A DNA stretch of 64,000 nucleotides. Source: Calonectria ilicicola (lineage: Eukaryota > Ascomycota > Sordariomycetes > Hypocreales > Nectriaceae). The stretch lies in NCBI GenBank assembly GCA_020809705.1, contig CP085827.1, positions 6,510,001 to 6,574,000 of the forward strand. Reading direction: 5' to 3'. Of the stretch, positions 10,405-22,400 are shown one piece after another. A model generated the notes under the pieces. It was not told where the DNA came from, searched no databases, and saw only the letters and a program-made list of their open reading frames with translations. A program made the position numbers and the translations under genes. Within the stretch, counting starts at the first letter, position 1. Each line of letters opens with the position of its first letter.

Positions 10405-11835
10405 CTAGTATCTTGCACGACCGCCAGCTCTGGCATCTTGATCTTCATCTCCTTCAGGTTCAGTTCGAGTAGTTCTGTAATCGCAATCCGGAGATCTGTG
10501 TCCATCATTGCCGCAATTGTAGCATGTGGGAACACCGGAATCTTGGTTTGAGCTTTCATAGGAATTACTTTTCGGACGCACGCTGTCATATCTTTGGTAC
10601 GGCCTTCCCCGACTCCCGCTTCTGTATGAGGAACCTCTATAGGCTGACGAAACTCGATAGCCAGGTGAGCTCGTGTAGCCTGCTGAGCCCTTGTATGAGG
10701 ATCCTCTGTACGAGGGAGTTCTATATGGCGATGAATAATGTGTTGAGACTCGAGAAGTTTTTGAGGAGCCAGCTTGGCTATTATCGTCTTGCTTCCGCTT
10801 ATTTTCTTGTTTCATCGATTCCCAACATTCCGTAGCGAGGGTGACCATTTGGTCTCTCGTCTCGGGGAGATTGGAGGCCCGTGATTTGATGTGCTCCCGG
10901 AGGCTAGGCTGCAATCTCGCGAGAAAGTTCAGAGCCCTCTGTGTCTCTGATTCGTGATCAAAATTTTTCTCCAATGAGTCCAAGTATGTATGGAATGCAT
11001 TTGGAGGCTGTGACTTTCGTTGGCGAGCCTCAACAAGAGAAATAGTCAGCGCAAGGTCTCCAACCTCCGAGTTCCTAATGAGTGAGAGGGTCCATTTTTT
11101 AAAGGCATCCCAGTCATTTTTAATGTTCTGTATATCCTCTTTGTCTGTTTCATTGAGATAGGCTCGATATCTTACTCGACCTTCAGTATCTAGTTGGTCT
11201 AGTGCAAGCAGTATTTTCTTCCTATCTTGCTTGAATCTTCGGGCAGCCGCTTCATGGGCTCGTTCAAGGTCATCAATCCACTCTTCTCTTTTTCGAGACG
11301 TAGTGGGAGTTTTCAATACTGGAAGATTCCTGACTTGAAAGTCTCCTCCGCTGCTTGTGCCAGAGCTTTCTGAACCACACCGTTGTCTCTTGTAAGATTT
11401 TGCTATCGTGGTGGATATTTCGCTCGCAGCGGGGTGGTCATGGACAGGGGTCGTGGTATCCTCGGCGGGAGTTGGGTTTTCTACCATGCCACGGGCTTCT
11501 TTACGTGCATCTATCTCGTCGATCTGTTGTCGAATCGCCAGTTCTTCTCTTTGCATGGCAAGCTCCTCTCTTCGAAGTTGCACCCTTTCTGCGAGATCTG
11601 CATTGGCGGAAGCAGTTGGAATCTCCGATACCACAATGCTATCTGCTTCTGCCGGGGTAGATCCCCGTGGAGACGCTCTCTGAGACGACCGGGGTGCATC
11701 GTGTGCTCGCGTTGTGTCCTTGTTTAAGGTTTCTTCAGTTTGTGTGCGGGAATTTTCGCTTGCTAGGGCGGGGTCCCGCGCCGCCGGTGCGGTGGCTCGT
11801 TGACTTCGTGTTGCTACCATATTGCCTTGGATCAT
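10405..11835 (-). mobile_element. Stand-alone retrotransposon Gag-like ORF with CCHC zinc knuckle
   Basis: A single uninterrupted 476-aa frame. The N-terminal 100 residues are low complexity, followed by a charged coiled-coil stretch (RVQLRREELAMQREELAIRQ). A Gag capsid-like helical region follows (about 180-330: RKREEWIDDLERAHEAAARR, SLREHIKSRASNLPETRDQM), then a Ser/Tyr/Arg-rich region. Near the C-terminus is a zinc knuckle CYNCGNDGHRSPDC (CX2CX4HX4C), the nucleic-acid-binding motif of nucleocapsid. No protease, reverse transcriptase or integrase lies downstream (10404 to 8297). No long terminal repeats were seen. It is therefore either a solo gag remnant that has stayed open or a domesticated gag gene. 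A second Met (VATRSQ...) five codons in is an alternative start. Confidence 0.85.
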
Positions 11836-12466
11836 GGAAAAATTAGCCTTTATTAGTTAGTTGCAATAGCGCCGCTCTCACACTATCATAAATGCAAGAT
11901 AAGAGGCGAATATGGATCGTGCATTTCTGGAAGAACTACAAGTTCAGCCTCGAGAGGGGGACCAGGTCATTGCCATAAATTACGGGAGCGTGTCGACCAG
12001 CCAATGGCACAAGCACAACTGTGCTAAAAAGCAAATACAGTACGTACTGTATGTATCACTGCAGCAACATGACTAGCACCAACAAGTGGGAGCTCGGCAA
12101 AGAGATGTTCCGCTCTTGATCCTCACAGGTGCATGAAAATCGACGCGCATCTGCAAAAGTTCATCCAATAAAATTTAGGACAATTGCACTTATCACATCC
12201 ACGCGTAAATAAACACAACAAGGTCCTAGTCAGTTACATGTATTAAATGGAGTAGATCAACAGCTCTAGGGAATATGCTCAAAGTTGGGGGATCGGATTG
12301 GTGTGCCAAGCCTAGCACTAGACCACTTTCTTCCGTTTTTTGAAGATGGTCATTTCTCAGAGACAATTCCACTCACTCGTACCCTGGTCGGAGTAGTTGA
12401 AATCCGTCTCAGCCACCGCTGACAGTCGCAGAGCCTTGTATCTCATCTCTGAACACACCTCTCCTC
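11836..12466. other. Intergenic, between Gag ORF and secreted-protein gene
   Basis: About 630 bases without a recognisable gene. Lies upstream of the Gag frame and downstream of the secreted-protein stop. Confidence 0.5.
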
Positions 12467-13210
12467 TTAATATTCGTATTCCACCCCTTCGCTGTGCCTG
12501 CCCGGGATTTGCTCCTTATCGTCCATATCTGGGGGAAGGCCGACCCATATATTCTTTCTCACATTTGGGTTTAATCTATCATATATGTCCGCCTTACAAA
12601 TTTGACTCCCGATCCATCCCCTTCCATAGGACTTCTTCCATGATCGAGACGAAGACCAAGCGGGTGTCAAAGTTCCACAATTCGGATTCATGAAGCGGTT
12701 TTCTACCCATGCGAACTCGCGTTTAGAGCATACGCTTGTCTTCTTACTCCAAGAGCAGGCATACACCACCACGTCGCCCTTCTTGGCAACGGCGATGTGG
12801 GCGGTTTTAGGGGGAAGTCTCCAGCGGTGACAATATGCAAAGAGGTTTGCGCGGGCCTGGTGGTATTCATCCTCAAGCATAGGGGGTTCGTTAAAGATGC
12901 AATCGTAAAACTTGAAGGGTATGCGGCCTTCCTTTCCGTGGTCTCCGGGCTTTTCATGCAGGGGGAGCCTACGAAATGTCTCTACGTCCTTGTCCTCATC
13001 TGGATTATTTATTGAGGGAGCAAGAACGTCAGCTTCGGCGTGAGGGTGCATAGGGATGCTGCTTCGCTTGACCACGAGCGGTTCGGTCGTATTGTTGTCA
13101 TGATGTGGAAGAGTAATGTGGTAAACGCCATCTTCAAGGTCTCGGGGAACTATCCAACAGTGGCTCAATAACACGAATTGGAGAATAATCAGTGTGAAGG
13201 TCAGATTCAT
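12467..13210 (-). CDS. Secreted cysteine-containing protein with Kex2-type site, function unknown
   Basis: Intronless 247-aa protein. The start chosen is the ATG at 13210, because MNLTFTLIILQFVLLSHC then reads as a signal peptide; an in-frame ATG 15 codons upstream (13255) would spoil it. After the signal comes a short pro-like segment ending in VVKR (residues 46-49), a Lys-Arg site typical of Kex2 processing. An N-glycosylation sequon NNTT lies near residue 39. The mature part has six cysteines (YDCIF, FAYCHRW, VYACSW, SVCSK, PNCGT, SQICKAD) in a Trp/Tyr-rich context, suggesting three disulfides. No enzyme family recognised. The pattern fits small secreted proteins and candidate effectors of plant- or insect-associated fungi, but that role is inference. 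Confidence 0.8.
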   Translation of the reverse strand: MNLTFTLIILQFVLLSHCWIVPRDLEDGVYHITLPHHDNNTTEPLVVKRSSIPMHPHAEADVLAPSINNPDEDKDVETFRRLPLHEKPGDHGKEGRIPFKFYDCIFNEPPMLEDEYHQARANLFAYCHRWRLPPKTAHIAVAKKGDVVVYACSWSKKTSVCSKREFAWVENRFMNPNCGTLTPAWSSSRSWKKSYGRGWIGSQICKADIYDRLNPNVRKNIWVGLPPDMDDKEQIPGRHSEGVEYEY

Positions 13211-14182
13211 AATGGTAGTTGATCGGGGAGGTAACACGCTGCAAAATGGTGTCAATCGGGGAGAGGGGGCTTTTCAGACAGAAAAAGCAATTTCATTTCA
13301 AATAATTATGTTCTAAACCTCGTGCGACAGGAGACCAGGGACCTAGGTACCCATGGATCTTGTGCCTGGCTAACTTTTATTCATCTGAACTCTCCCACAG
13401 AAACTGGCAACTTTGAGAAAACTTAAACATCACTTAGGTGTTCAAAGCGACAAGGCAAAAAAGAAAAGGAAAGGGAGAGGAGAAAAAAAGAAGGAAGAGC
13501 AGATTGCATGGATCAGACAGCTAGATAAATTCTACTCAGTTCAGTTACAGTCCTTGTTCGGTCAAGTCTGCCAGCTAAAGCTCACTCGAAACCGCTGCTG
13601 TTTTTAAGCTGGGTGTTGCAAATATTGGCGGACTTATATCACTTGAATCATGGAGTGCGTTGCGCGGGACCCCCATTCACGAGACCATACCTTTCTATTT
13701 GAGTACCTAAAGAGATGGAAACTAGAATGTGAGATGACATGGTTTTTGCCTGCATCATATTATGACATTACCTGTCCCCTGGACGATTTTGGGAATGGAC
13801 AGCTGATAAACACATACTTCTAGTCGAATACGGCCGGAGAAGCATATTCTTGCTGATCCACATTTAATTCTTCTTGTCAGCAAGGGCTACCGAGATTTTT
13901 TTCTACGTCCGATGTGCAGGTTGAATAACTGCAATTTTCACTGATGTTTTCATCATCACAAGGTTTGAGATGCCCGGACTTTTGCCGATGGCGGAGTTCG
14001 TCGAAATTTTTGCCAAAAGCTACCCCTCCATTGGCTTGGCCCACTTGGCTGGGGCGGGTTCTGATTCACATTTCTCGCATAAGTATGCAGGAAGCATTAG
14101 CGAGCTCAATTTGACCTCAACACCCCAAATTGCTATTTTCAACGCCTTCCAATACTTTATCACAGTCGGAGTATTCGATAAG
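13211..14182. other. Divergent intergenic region: secreted protein / SAICAR synthetase
   Basis: About 970 bases between two divergent genes, so it should hold both promoters. From 13970 an ATG opens a frame continuous with the SAICAR synthetase start at 14183, a possible 71-residue extension, but it lacks similarity to the family and is more likely 5' leader. The Lys-rich frame at 13413-13607 is not convincing. Confidence 0.5.
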
Positions 14183-15846
14183 ATGTCATCGCAGGCTGTT
14201 ACTTCAATTGACCTTGCGTCTCTGCCCAAGGTCGCAAGGTAATGAATACATTGCTTCATGGTTTCTGACCCTGCTGACATCCTTGTTCAGCGGCAAAGTC
14301 CGAGAGCTATTCAAGCTCGACGACACCTCTCTTTTCATGGTCGTAACCGATAGAATCTCTGCGTACGATGAGATTCTGTCCACGGGAATCCCCGACAAAG
14401 GCGCAGTCCTGTGCCAGATTTCAGGTGAGTCATCCTTGTGTAGCCAACACCATCAACACACTCACGAAAACCCTGATGATGATACTAATAACGCTTCAAT
14501 AGCTCACTGGTTCTCCGTCCTTAGCAAACAGATCCCAGAGCTGAAACATCATCTCATAAGCCTCAATCCCCCAGAAGGTGTGACGCCGGCTGAAAAGGCC
14601 GCACTCCGAGGTCGCTGCATGCAAATCCGATCCTTGAAGGTGCTTCCGATCGAGGTTATCGGTATGTTTTAAATTTTCTTTTCTCCGGTATTGCCGCTAA
14701 CCATGCCATTCCAGTCCGCGGTTACATCACAGGATCTGCCTGGAATGAGTTAGCTCGACCCCTGGACGAAGGTAGCGTAGCAATATTTTCTAATAGTTGC
14801 TCATAGGTACAAGAAGGATGGCACAGTTCACGGCATCCCGCAGCCTACTGGTCTGCAGCCTTGCCAGGCTTTCCCTGGCGGGCCAATCTACACTGTAAGT
14901 GTCAATTCCTATTTTTCCTTTCTTTCGGGAAGAGTTCTTTAGCTAAGGTTTCGGCTACCAGCCCTCTACCAAGGCAGCAGTTGGTGAAAAGGACGAAAAC
15001 ATCTCGCCCGAGGCAGCCAAGAAGATCGTTGGTGAAAAGTGGGCCAGCCGAATTGAAAGTCTCGCCCTCAAGGTCTACAAGGCCGCTTCAGAGTACGCCG
15101 TAAGTAATCCTTTGAATCCCTTGCATTTCCGCATTTCCCAGACTGGCTTGGACAGCCGCGAATACCAATTTCCGCCTAGTTCTTCAGCACTACACTAAAC
15201 CTAAGCTGGTATTGACTGTTGTTTAATAGCTCGAGAGAGGAATTGTTATTGCGGATACCAAGATGGAATTCGGTCAGTCTAGGTTGCACATTTGAAGCTT
15301 TGTATATCTTGCTAATGCACGCGATAGGTGTTGATGAGGAAAATGATGAACTAGTGTTGGTGGACGAAGTATTGTGTGTTTCCCTGACATCCTTGAACAA
15401 ACCAGTACTGACCTAAATGTTGTAGGACCCCCGATAGCTCTCGCTTCTGGCCAGCCCCAGTTCGCGTCGGCGAGGAACAACCCAGCTTTGATAAGCAATA
15501 TATCCGTGATTACCTGACTTCTAATGGCCTCAAGGGCAAGCCTAATGTGAGTTCCCTTCAAAATTTACCTGTGTGATCTGCTATTTACTGGTAATTCTTT
15601 GGTGGGGGGGTCTTTCCGAGCTCAAGAGTTATTGTCATCAACTTATCGAGGGAACCTGCTGACATTGACTCCCAAGGTCGAGTTGCCAGAAGACGTTGTC
15701 AAGGAGACTACAAAGAAATACAAGGAGGTTTTCGAAAAGTATGTCAAGAAGGATTCTCCAAGTTTTCCATTATATGATACTAACGTTGCCTTTCCAGACT
15801 CACTGGGCAGAGCATTGAAGCAGCCTTGAAAGCTTTGGGTGCTTAG
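14183..15846 (+). CDS. ade1: SAICAR synthetase (phosphoribosylaminoimidazole-succinocarboxamide synthase)
   Basis: Catalyses the ATP-dependent joining of aspartate to CAIR to give SAICAR, a late step of cytosolic purine biosynthesis. Eleven exons fit in phase: 14183-14238, 14291-14424, 14503-14661, 14715-14748, 14807-14894, 14962-15099, 15230-15272, 15328-15373, 15426-15546, 15677-15738 and 15798-15846. They give 309 aa, the usual size of the yeast Ade1 type. Hallmarks in order are [21 protein letters not shown] (ATP site), [32 protein letters not shown] and [15 protein letters not shown]. The gene is split far more than usual but shows no lesion. It is a core metabolic gene lying between a pseudogene-rich block and a polyketide locus. 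Confidence 0.95.
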
Positions 15847-17719
15847 GATATAATTCCAACCGGGTTCTAGATCTCATAGGCTAGGGTATTCAGATGAAGA
15901 TACTTCATGTAGACAGAGTATTCACATCACAACCGGCTCTACTTCAAGTCTTTCCGTAGAACCATCAACATCAACATCATATGAATGGTTCCTCAATATG
16001 AGAGAAATCCCAATTCTCTATTCGGACCACAAGGGTGGGCGACGTAGTCAAAGTTATTTTGACACCACGTTAAGATATTGAGTAGTTGGCTCAAACGAAA
16101 GACCCCCGCTGCTTTTTTTTTATTCTCTGTCCTGTTCTTTTTTTTTTTTTTTTTTTTGGTAGAAGAGTAGGCAACTCCTTAGCTAAGCCAGCAGTTCCTA
16201 GTGTTATGGAGACTTCCACAAACACAACATAACGGTGCCAATAAATTGTGCTGGCGAGACGCCGATAATACGAAAAGAGTGAAAAAACGTATATACATTT
16301 AGATACAGCATAGTCTTTTTTCTGAATTCATAATTACCACATCCATAAAGCTCACGTGTCTCTTGTCCTAGTCGCATCCTTTAAATACTACTCTCCGATT
16401 GCTTCCATATGTCACGATTTCAGGTGGCAAGTGCAGAGGGCCTGATCATTTGTTGTACTATGTGGCATGCTAAATATGGAGTTTTCATGATGATCGATCT
16501 CTGCAATGGGAAAATATATTATTGGCTATGGCAGGCATCAGACCCACAGATAATTTTGGATTATACTTTAATACGTACGGGATAGAGTTTCGGAAACACC
16601 TACGAACTTGGGTTAGACACTATAATTATCCCAACATTAAGCCAGATATCTGCTACTGGCACGATGACTTTCTTGGGAGCTGCTTACTGCTCGCGATTGA
16701 TCATTGGTTGAGTCGGTAATATAAAGTTAGCACCTGCCTCAGGCGTGTCTGCCCGAGGGGCAAATCGCCATGAAAGCCCCCTTTTTCGAACATCACATCA
16801 GGTCATGATAATTCAATATGGAACAAGTGATGTTTTAAGATGTATTGCCTTGGCCACGTTCCAGAGAGCCCTGGTATGATACCGTTAGGTCTTGGACAAT
16901 CGGCCCACTCTAACTTCCCTGGTCTTTCATTTTCATCTTCAACGTCACCAACCACTCGCCCCAATGGCTGGCCTTATATTTGTGGAGACGCTAGAGTGTG
17001 CCAATTTTCGAGCACTGACGATTTAGCTCGTGATGTCATCTGGCACTTTCACCTTCCGTGTTGCAAGGGGTATGGTGTTAATGTTGCAATTGAGGCACAT
17101 AAGATACTTTCTTTCTGGAGGAGATTCGAAGCAATTGGGTATGTATTTCCAAAAAGAGCAAAAAAGAAAATTCCGCACACACATTAAACGTCCAATGCCT
17201 AAGTTCTAAGCGCATCGCCGATGGATTGATCTATGTAGGCTTGACAGTCAATCACATTGATGCAAAATTAAGCCGTTTGTTTGATAAGTTTGATGAATAC
17301 CTCAGCAGCAGCCCCGATACCGCTACCCACTTTGTTGGAGTTAGGATAATCATTGATCTATCACAATAATACATTACTTGAACCTTCCTTTTTCGTATCA
17401 TACTTTCTGCGCCCGCAAGGAGTCCATGCCCGATTGTGACTGTCAGCCTGTCTGACAATTTGAGGTTTCTAGTGGAGACATGTGGAGCAGGGTGGATGTC
17501 TCCAGTTGTAATACCACCCTCGCGATGACCATGTGAGAACGATACTAGTTTCGTATGGTTGTTAATTTGGTGACTCCTGTAGGCTCACGCTCCACCGCAA
17601 TTATCAATTTAAGAGTTTACAGACATACGGTAAGTCTAGCCTTTCCCAACTATAAAGTGGTGAGAACCCCAACACCAGTTTTACGAAAATTTCGCGCAAA
17701 TTCTGTAGAGGAATCCAAA
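15847..17719. other. Intergenic, 1.9 kb, AT-rich
   Basis: No gene recognised. Contains a T20 tract (16138-16157). Small open frames at 16522-16719 and 16840-17187 lack family features and splice partners. The last few hundred bases should include the promoter of the following P450. Confidence 0.5.
16138..16157. repeat. T20 homopolymer
   Basis: Run of 20 T residues about 290 bases past the SAICAR synthetase stop. Confidence 0.9.
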
Positions 17720-19403
17720 ATGGCGACTTCTTTTGTTTCGTCGCAAGTGATCATTGTCCTAGCTCTGATCACTTACATTATTTATAGATACTTCTTCCCC
17801 CTAAAGCGGCAGGAAACCCTTCCACCAGGGCCAAAGCCGATTCCAATCTTGGGAAATGCCAAGGATTTCCCCCCTCCCGGCGTACCAGAGTATCAGCATT
17901 GGCTGAAACTGAAAGACCAATATGGGCCTATAAGCTCTGTGAGCGTTTTGGGCATGACCTTAGTCATTGTCCATGATAAAGAGGCGGCATACGACATACT
18001 CGAGCGGTCCTCTGCAAAAACATCTGGACGTCCCATGATGGTATTTGCAAGGCAAATGTGCGGCTATGAGCCGTTTTTCTTTGGGACCAATGGCGATTTT
18101 CGCCGTCACCGCAAGCTGATGCACGGGGTACTCGGAAGCAAATCCATAACGGCCGAGTTTCACCCCATCCAGGAGGCAGAAGTGGGTCGGCAGCTTGTTC
18201 GAACGCTCGCAGAACCTGGCAAGTGGCTGGACCACCTAAGGACGTAAGTCTATTCCTCTTGTGCTTGCTTAGCAACTTCTGTTTTATAGTGATACTAAAG
18301 CCTGTAACAGGACCACGAGCGCTACTATCTTGAAAGTGACCTACGGCTACTCAGTTGAACCATTCAAACCAGACGCCTTGAAGGTGCTCATCGAGCAGGT
18401 GGCAGCAAACTTCACAATCGCGACAACACCTCTAGGTTGGGCAGTGGATATGATTCCTGCTCTTCAATATCTACCTGATTGGTTTCCAGGCACTGGGTTT
18501 AAACAAACAGCTCGCAGGTTCAAGAGTTATCTTGAAGCAGCCACACATATACCGCACAGATTTGTTAAACGCCAGATGGCATCGCAGAACTACCGACCGT
18601 CTTACGTGTCAAACTTAATCCAACAATGTGGTATAAATGTGAACGAAATGGAAAGCCAAGGCAATGAAGACGAGGATGCCATATTATCGAGTGCGGTAAC
18701 TCTATATAGTGCCGGTACAGACACCGTATCAACTGCTTTTACTGCCTTTACCATGGCTATGATTATCTATCCTGACGTGCAAAGAAAGGCACAAGAGGAG
18801 ATCGAGCGCGTGATAGGAACTAGTCGTCTCCCAAATTTTGAAGACCGAGACAATTTGCCATACATAAACGCCTTGGTCAAAGAGGTGTTGAGATGGTGGC
18901 CTATTACACCAATGGGCTTTCCGCATACGGCCGACGAGAGGTTGGAATACCAGGGCGTGGTAATCCCCAAAGGAGCCTACATTCTTCCGGCAGTCTGGTG
19001 GTTTCTCAACGACCCAGATGTATATAAAAACCCGGAGATACTTGACCCTGAGCGGTTCTTAAGCCCACGGAATGAGCCCGATCCGGAACCAGATGCCTTC
19101 GGATATGGGCGCCACAAGTGTCCTGGTCGACTTTTCGCAGACGCCAGCCTTTACATCAACATTGCACAATCGTTGGCCACCCTTGACTTCAAGAAGGCAG
19201 TGGGTCCAGACGGCCAAGAAATCGATGTCAAGCCCAGCGCAAAACCAGGAGTTATTTGCCATGCAGATAAATTTCAGTTTCAAGTTACGCCAAGAAGCCC
19301 GCACCACGTAAATCTAATCAGACAAGCTGGATCTGCGCACCCTTGGGAGCCGAGCGATGCTGAACTACTTGAGAGTACGGCAAAGTGGGTGAAAGAGCCC
19401 TAA
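17720..19403 (+). CDS. Cytochrome P450 monooxygenase (OrdA/O-methylsterigmatocystin oxidoreductase-like)
   Basis: Haem-thiolate monooxygenase expected on the ER membrane. Two exons (17720-18243, 18311-19403) joined by a 67-nt intron give 538 aa, with every P450 landmark intact. These are an N-terminal membrane anchor (VIIVLALITYIIYRYFF), proline hinge LPPGPKPIPILGN, C-helix FRRHRKLMHG, I-helix SAGTDTVSTA, K-helix EVLRWWP, DPERFL, and haem loop FGYGRHKCPGR with the Cys ligand. The sequence style matches the OrdA-like P450s common in secondary-metabolite clusters. About 6.8 kb separates it from the PKS stop, with only the receptor gene between, so membership of the same pathway is plausible but not shown. 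Unlike the P450 at 6609-8296 it carries no stops or frameshifts. Confidence 0.93.
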
Positions 19404-22400
19404 AGGGGGAACGAAGCGATGGTAATTCAAGTACCAGCAACAAAGGGCAAGACTGTCTTCGAAGACAATCCATGGTGGCTCCTCCAATGACATTATACAA
19501 CAAAGCCGATTGTCCGTCAAAGGTACTACAACAGCAGGTTCGCTAAGCCACGGTGGCAGAGCCAAAGGCCGAATTATCGATTCTTTCAATTTCAGGCTGA
19601 TGAGTTCTATTGCAACAACTCTTAGCTGAAATTATTTAATCGGGATTTCATAAGCCCTTCCAGATCTAAGGGGTGTCTGTTTTTGGTATTCGCCGTTTAT
19701 TGAGCCTACGTTATGACACATAATGACGCTTTATTAAAGCATGTATTACGTTTTGTACGATATAGTGTAGATAAGTCCCTTTACATTTTTATCAGACAAT
19801 CATAATTTTAACACTGCTCAATAATGCTAGTAGTTATAATTCCATTGCCTATTGCTCGAGGCATCAGAATTTCTTTTTGCTAGACCTCAGTACAACATTA
19901 AGGTGATTAGATGGTATTGGCAATATTCCGTCGCGTTTATGCTATCAATCATATCACGGCCAGATGTACCGTAGAAACTCCCAATATGGATCTTTGACTA
20001 TATTATCCGCATTGGTCAACCAGAATACCCACAAATCATCATACATACCTATGCAGTGAGAGTCACACGTGGCTTACATCGATATCCAGCGTCTTCCATA
20101 TTTCTAGGAAATTGTTTGCCAATTGGTTTCTCCCATATTTTGACGAGTGAGCTACAGTTTTTTTTATCGTTGCCTTTTAGACTGTGATAAAACCACACCG
20201 CAAGCAAACTGCGTCAGTATTAGCCTCAGAAACTTCCCTGTACGAAAACTATTCTTTTCCACATGGAAATTAAGGGGTTTATTACAGCATCCCAAGTCCT
20301 GACGCCATTTTTGTGCATTGGAAAAAGTTTTTTCTATATACTCATTGCCAAAGATACGAGCATTATGATTCGAAATTCTATAGACAAATTTACCGTGGAA
20401 GTGTTGCAATTATCTTCGAATACCTCTGAGACCAACCAGCCAAGCAAATCATCCCGAATTGTGACCATGGCGATATGGTTATGACAGTGAACCAATGTGA
20501 TATGCTAGCTTCAAATTTGGGACGTCTAAATGTCAATAAAGAGAATGCAAATCTGTAATCGTCTAGGGCCTTCGAACGATATGGAGAAATTCATTGCCAT
20601 ACTAAAACCTACTGCTATGGTCCATTCTGCGAAATCTGAGGTCATCCGTGGGATGCAAATTATGCGGGATTAATCAAGTTGTAGTGAATCCATGTGAAGA
20701 TAAGCATAGCTTGATAATTACCCCCACTTGAACCTCTTTGGGAACACGTAATTTTCGATGTACGACTAAGGTAGTTGTGGAGGACAGTCCAACGAATCCA
20801 CGTTAGTGGAGTATCTAGTCGTTGATCGGGATAGCGGTGAGCCAAGACGCTAACTGGGCCCATGCATGCATGACCAGGGGGCCCACAGAGAACAAGATCG
20901 ATCTGAATACGCCAGAATTTCGTTTACGTTTTCTTTCTTATCTTCTACTCTCATCAAAGTGGCAAACGAATTGCGGAAACTTCATTGTTCGCTTCGAATT
21001 GGGAAAAATTCGTCCTTCCGTTTGTATTCTTTGCTCTCACAACGGTTTAAATGGTTGAAGCTCTTTGTTGTGGATATTTCCAGCAAGGAAACCATAAGTG
21101 CTACGCTTTATACAAGATGGATTGCCTTGATGAATGGAGTATTACTAGAACATTTCATACGATTTTCAAAGGTAGATTACTTAAATAAATTATTAAAAAG
21201 ATATTCTGGCTATTCCGCTGATACTTACCTTCAACGATGCGGAAAGCCGGGACTCGGTACGAACAAGACTATAATGCAAGGATTCCTAGCCGTGAGCCCG
21301 ATGCATCGAGGACAAAGTAAAAAATAATATATGGAGTGACTAGCTGGAGATGCGTCTAGATTGTTGCCACCTTATGTCACTATCGTGATGAGTGGATCGT
21401 TTCGGTGGCTGCACCGGGGGCAGTATATCTGAGCTCCAAGGGGTGACTCCCATGCCCCACTATGCCACAGGTGATTTTGGGTTTACAGCGCTCGAGGGTC
21501 TCACGCTGCTATCGCTGGAATACTACTACCAAGGTAGACCAACACATCAAGCGTGTCGTCAGCGGGAATACAAACCATCCCACCTTTAGCTCTCAGCAAA
21601 TCGTCTGGGATAGCACGCTAGCTAAATTAACTCGTGTCAGAGACGTACTTATAAAGCTTGGGTGTCGTTGCTCGGTCTTTGAACCATCCACGCATTGAGG
21701 CGTTACTGACTCATCCACCATAGTGGTAACCCACCCCTACACATCGATACCTGCACCAAAGGAGGCAATATTCGGCGAAGGACTGATGCCAGACTCTCTA
21801 AACTCATCCCACTTGTCGTATATGATGTCCTACCTTCGGAGGTGGAGGATTATGCTGCAAATCCCGTCGCCCAGTCGTCGCCATGCAGGTAAAATCTCTT
21901 GTTAACAGAATTAGGCGAGAGAAGGCCGCCGAATACTGTCGGAATGTTAGAGAGACCAAAACTAAGCTTGCGAAGTCAGACCTTCGAGTTTAACTTGTCT
22001 GTTATTCTTGCCTATGCCGATGTCTAAATCAGGCTAAAGCTCACCAACTCTAGGTACAACGTGATTGAAGTCGTGGTATCCAAACTAAGTATGTCCATCA
22101 AAATGTTGGCGAAGGATCCAACATCCAAATCATGGCGAAAACAGGTCATTCCCCAATGGGTCAACTTACTGTAGTAGTTTAGATGTGATTCTTGGAATTC
22201 AGTATAGTTCAACCATCCTTCATCGCGATCTGTAACTCATCATCAATGACGGTGAATTGCTTAAAGAATCCCGATCCGAAAATATCCTAAAGACTTGTGG
22301 TAACAGCCCAGCTGATAGAAAGTAACAATCTCAGTGCCACCAAAACTTTCTTTTGGCCACCCAGCTAGTGTTAAACACTTATGGGGTCGACATGGATTCA

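Noticed and set aside
13413..13607. Lys-rich 64-codon frame in the divergent region
   Set aside because: Made of AAG/AAA-rich sequence; no sign of a real protein.
20866..21327. 153-codon plus-strand frame
   Set aside because: No recognisable domain or transcript structure, in a gene-free AT-rich stretch; may be chance or a relic.
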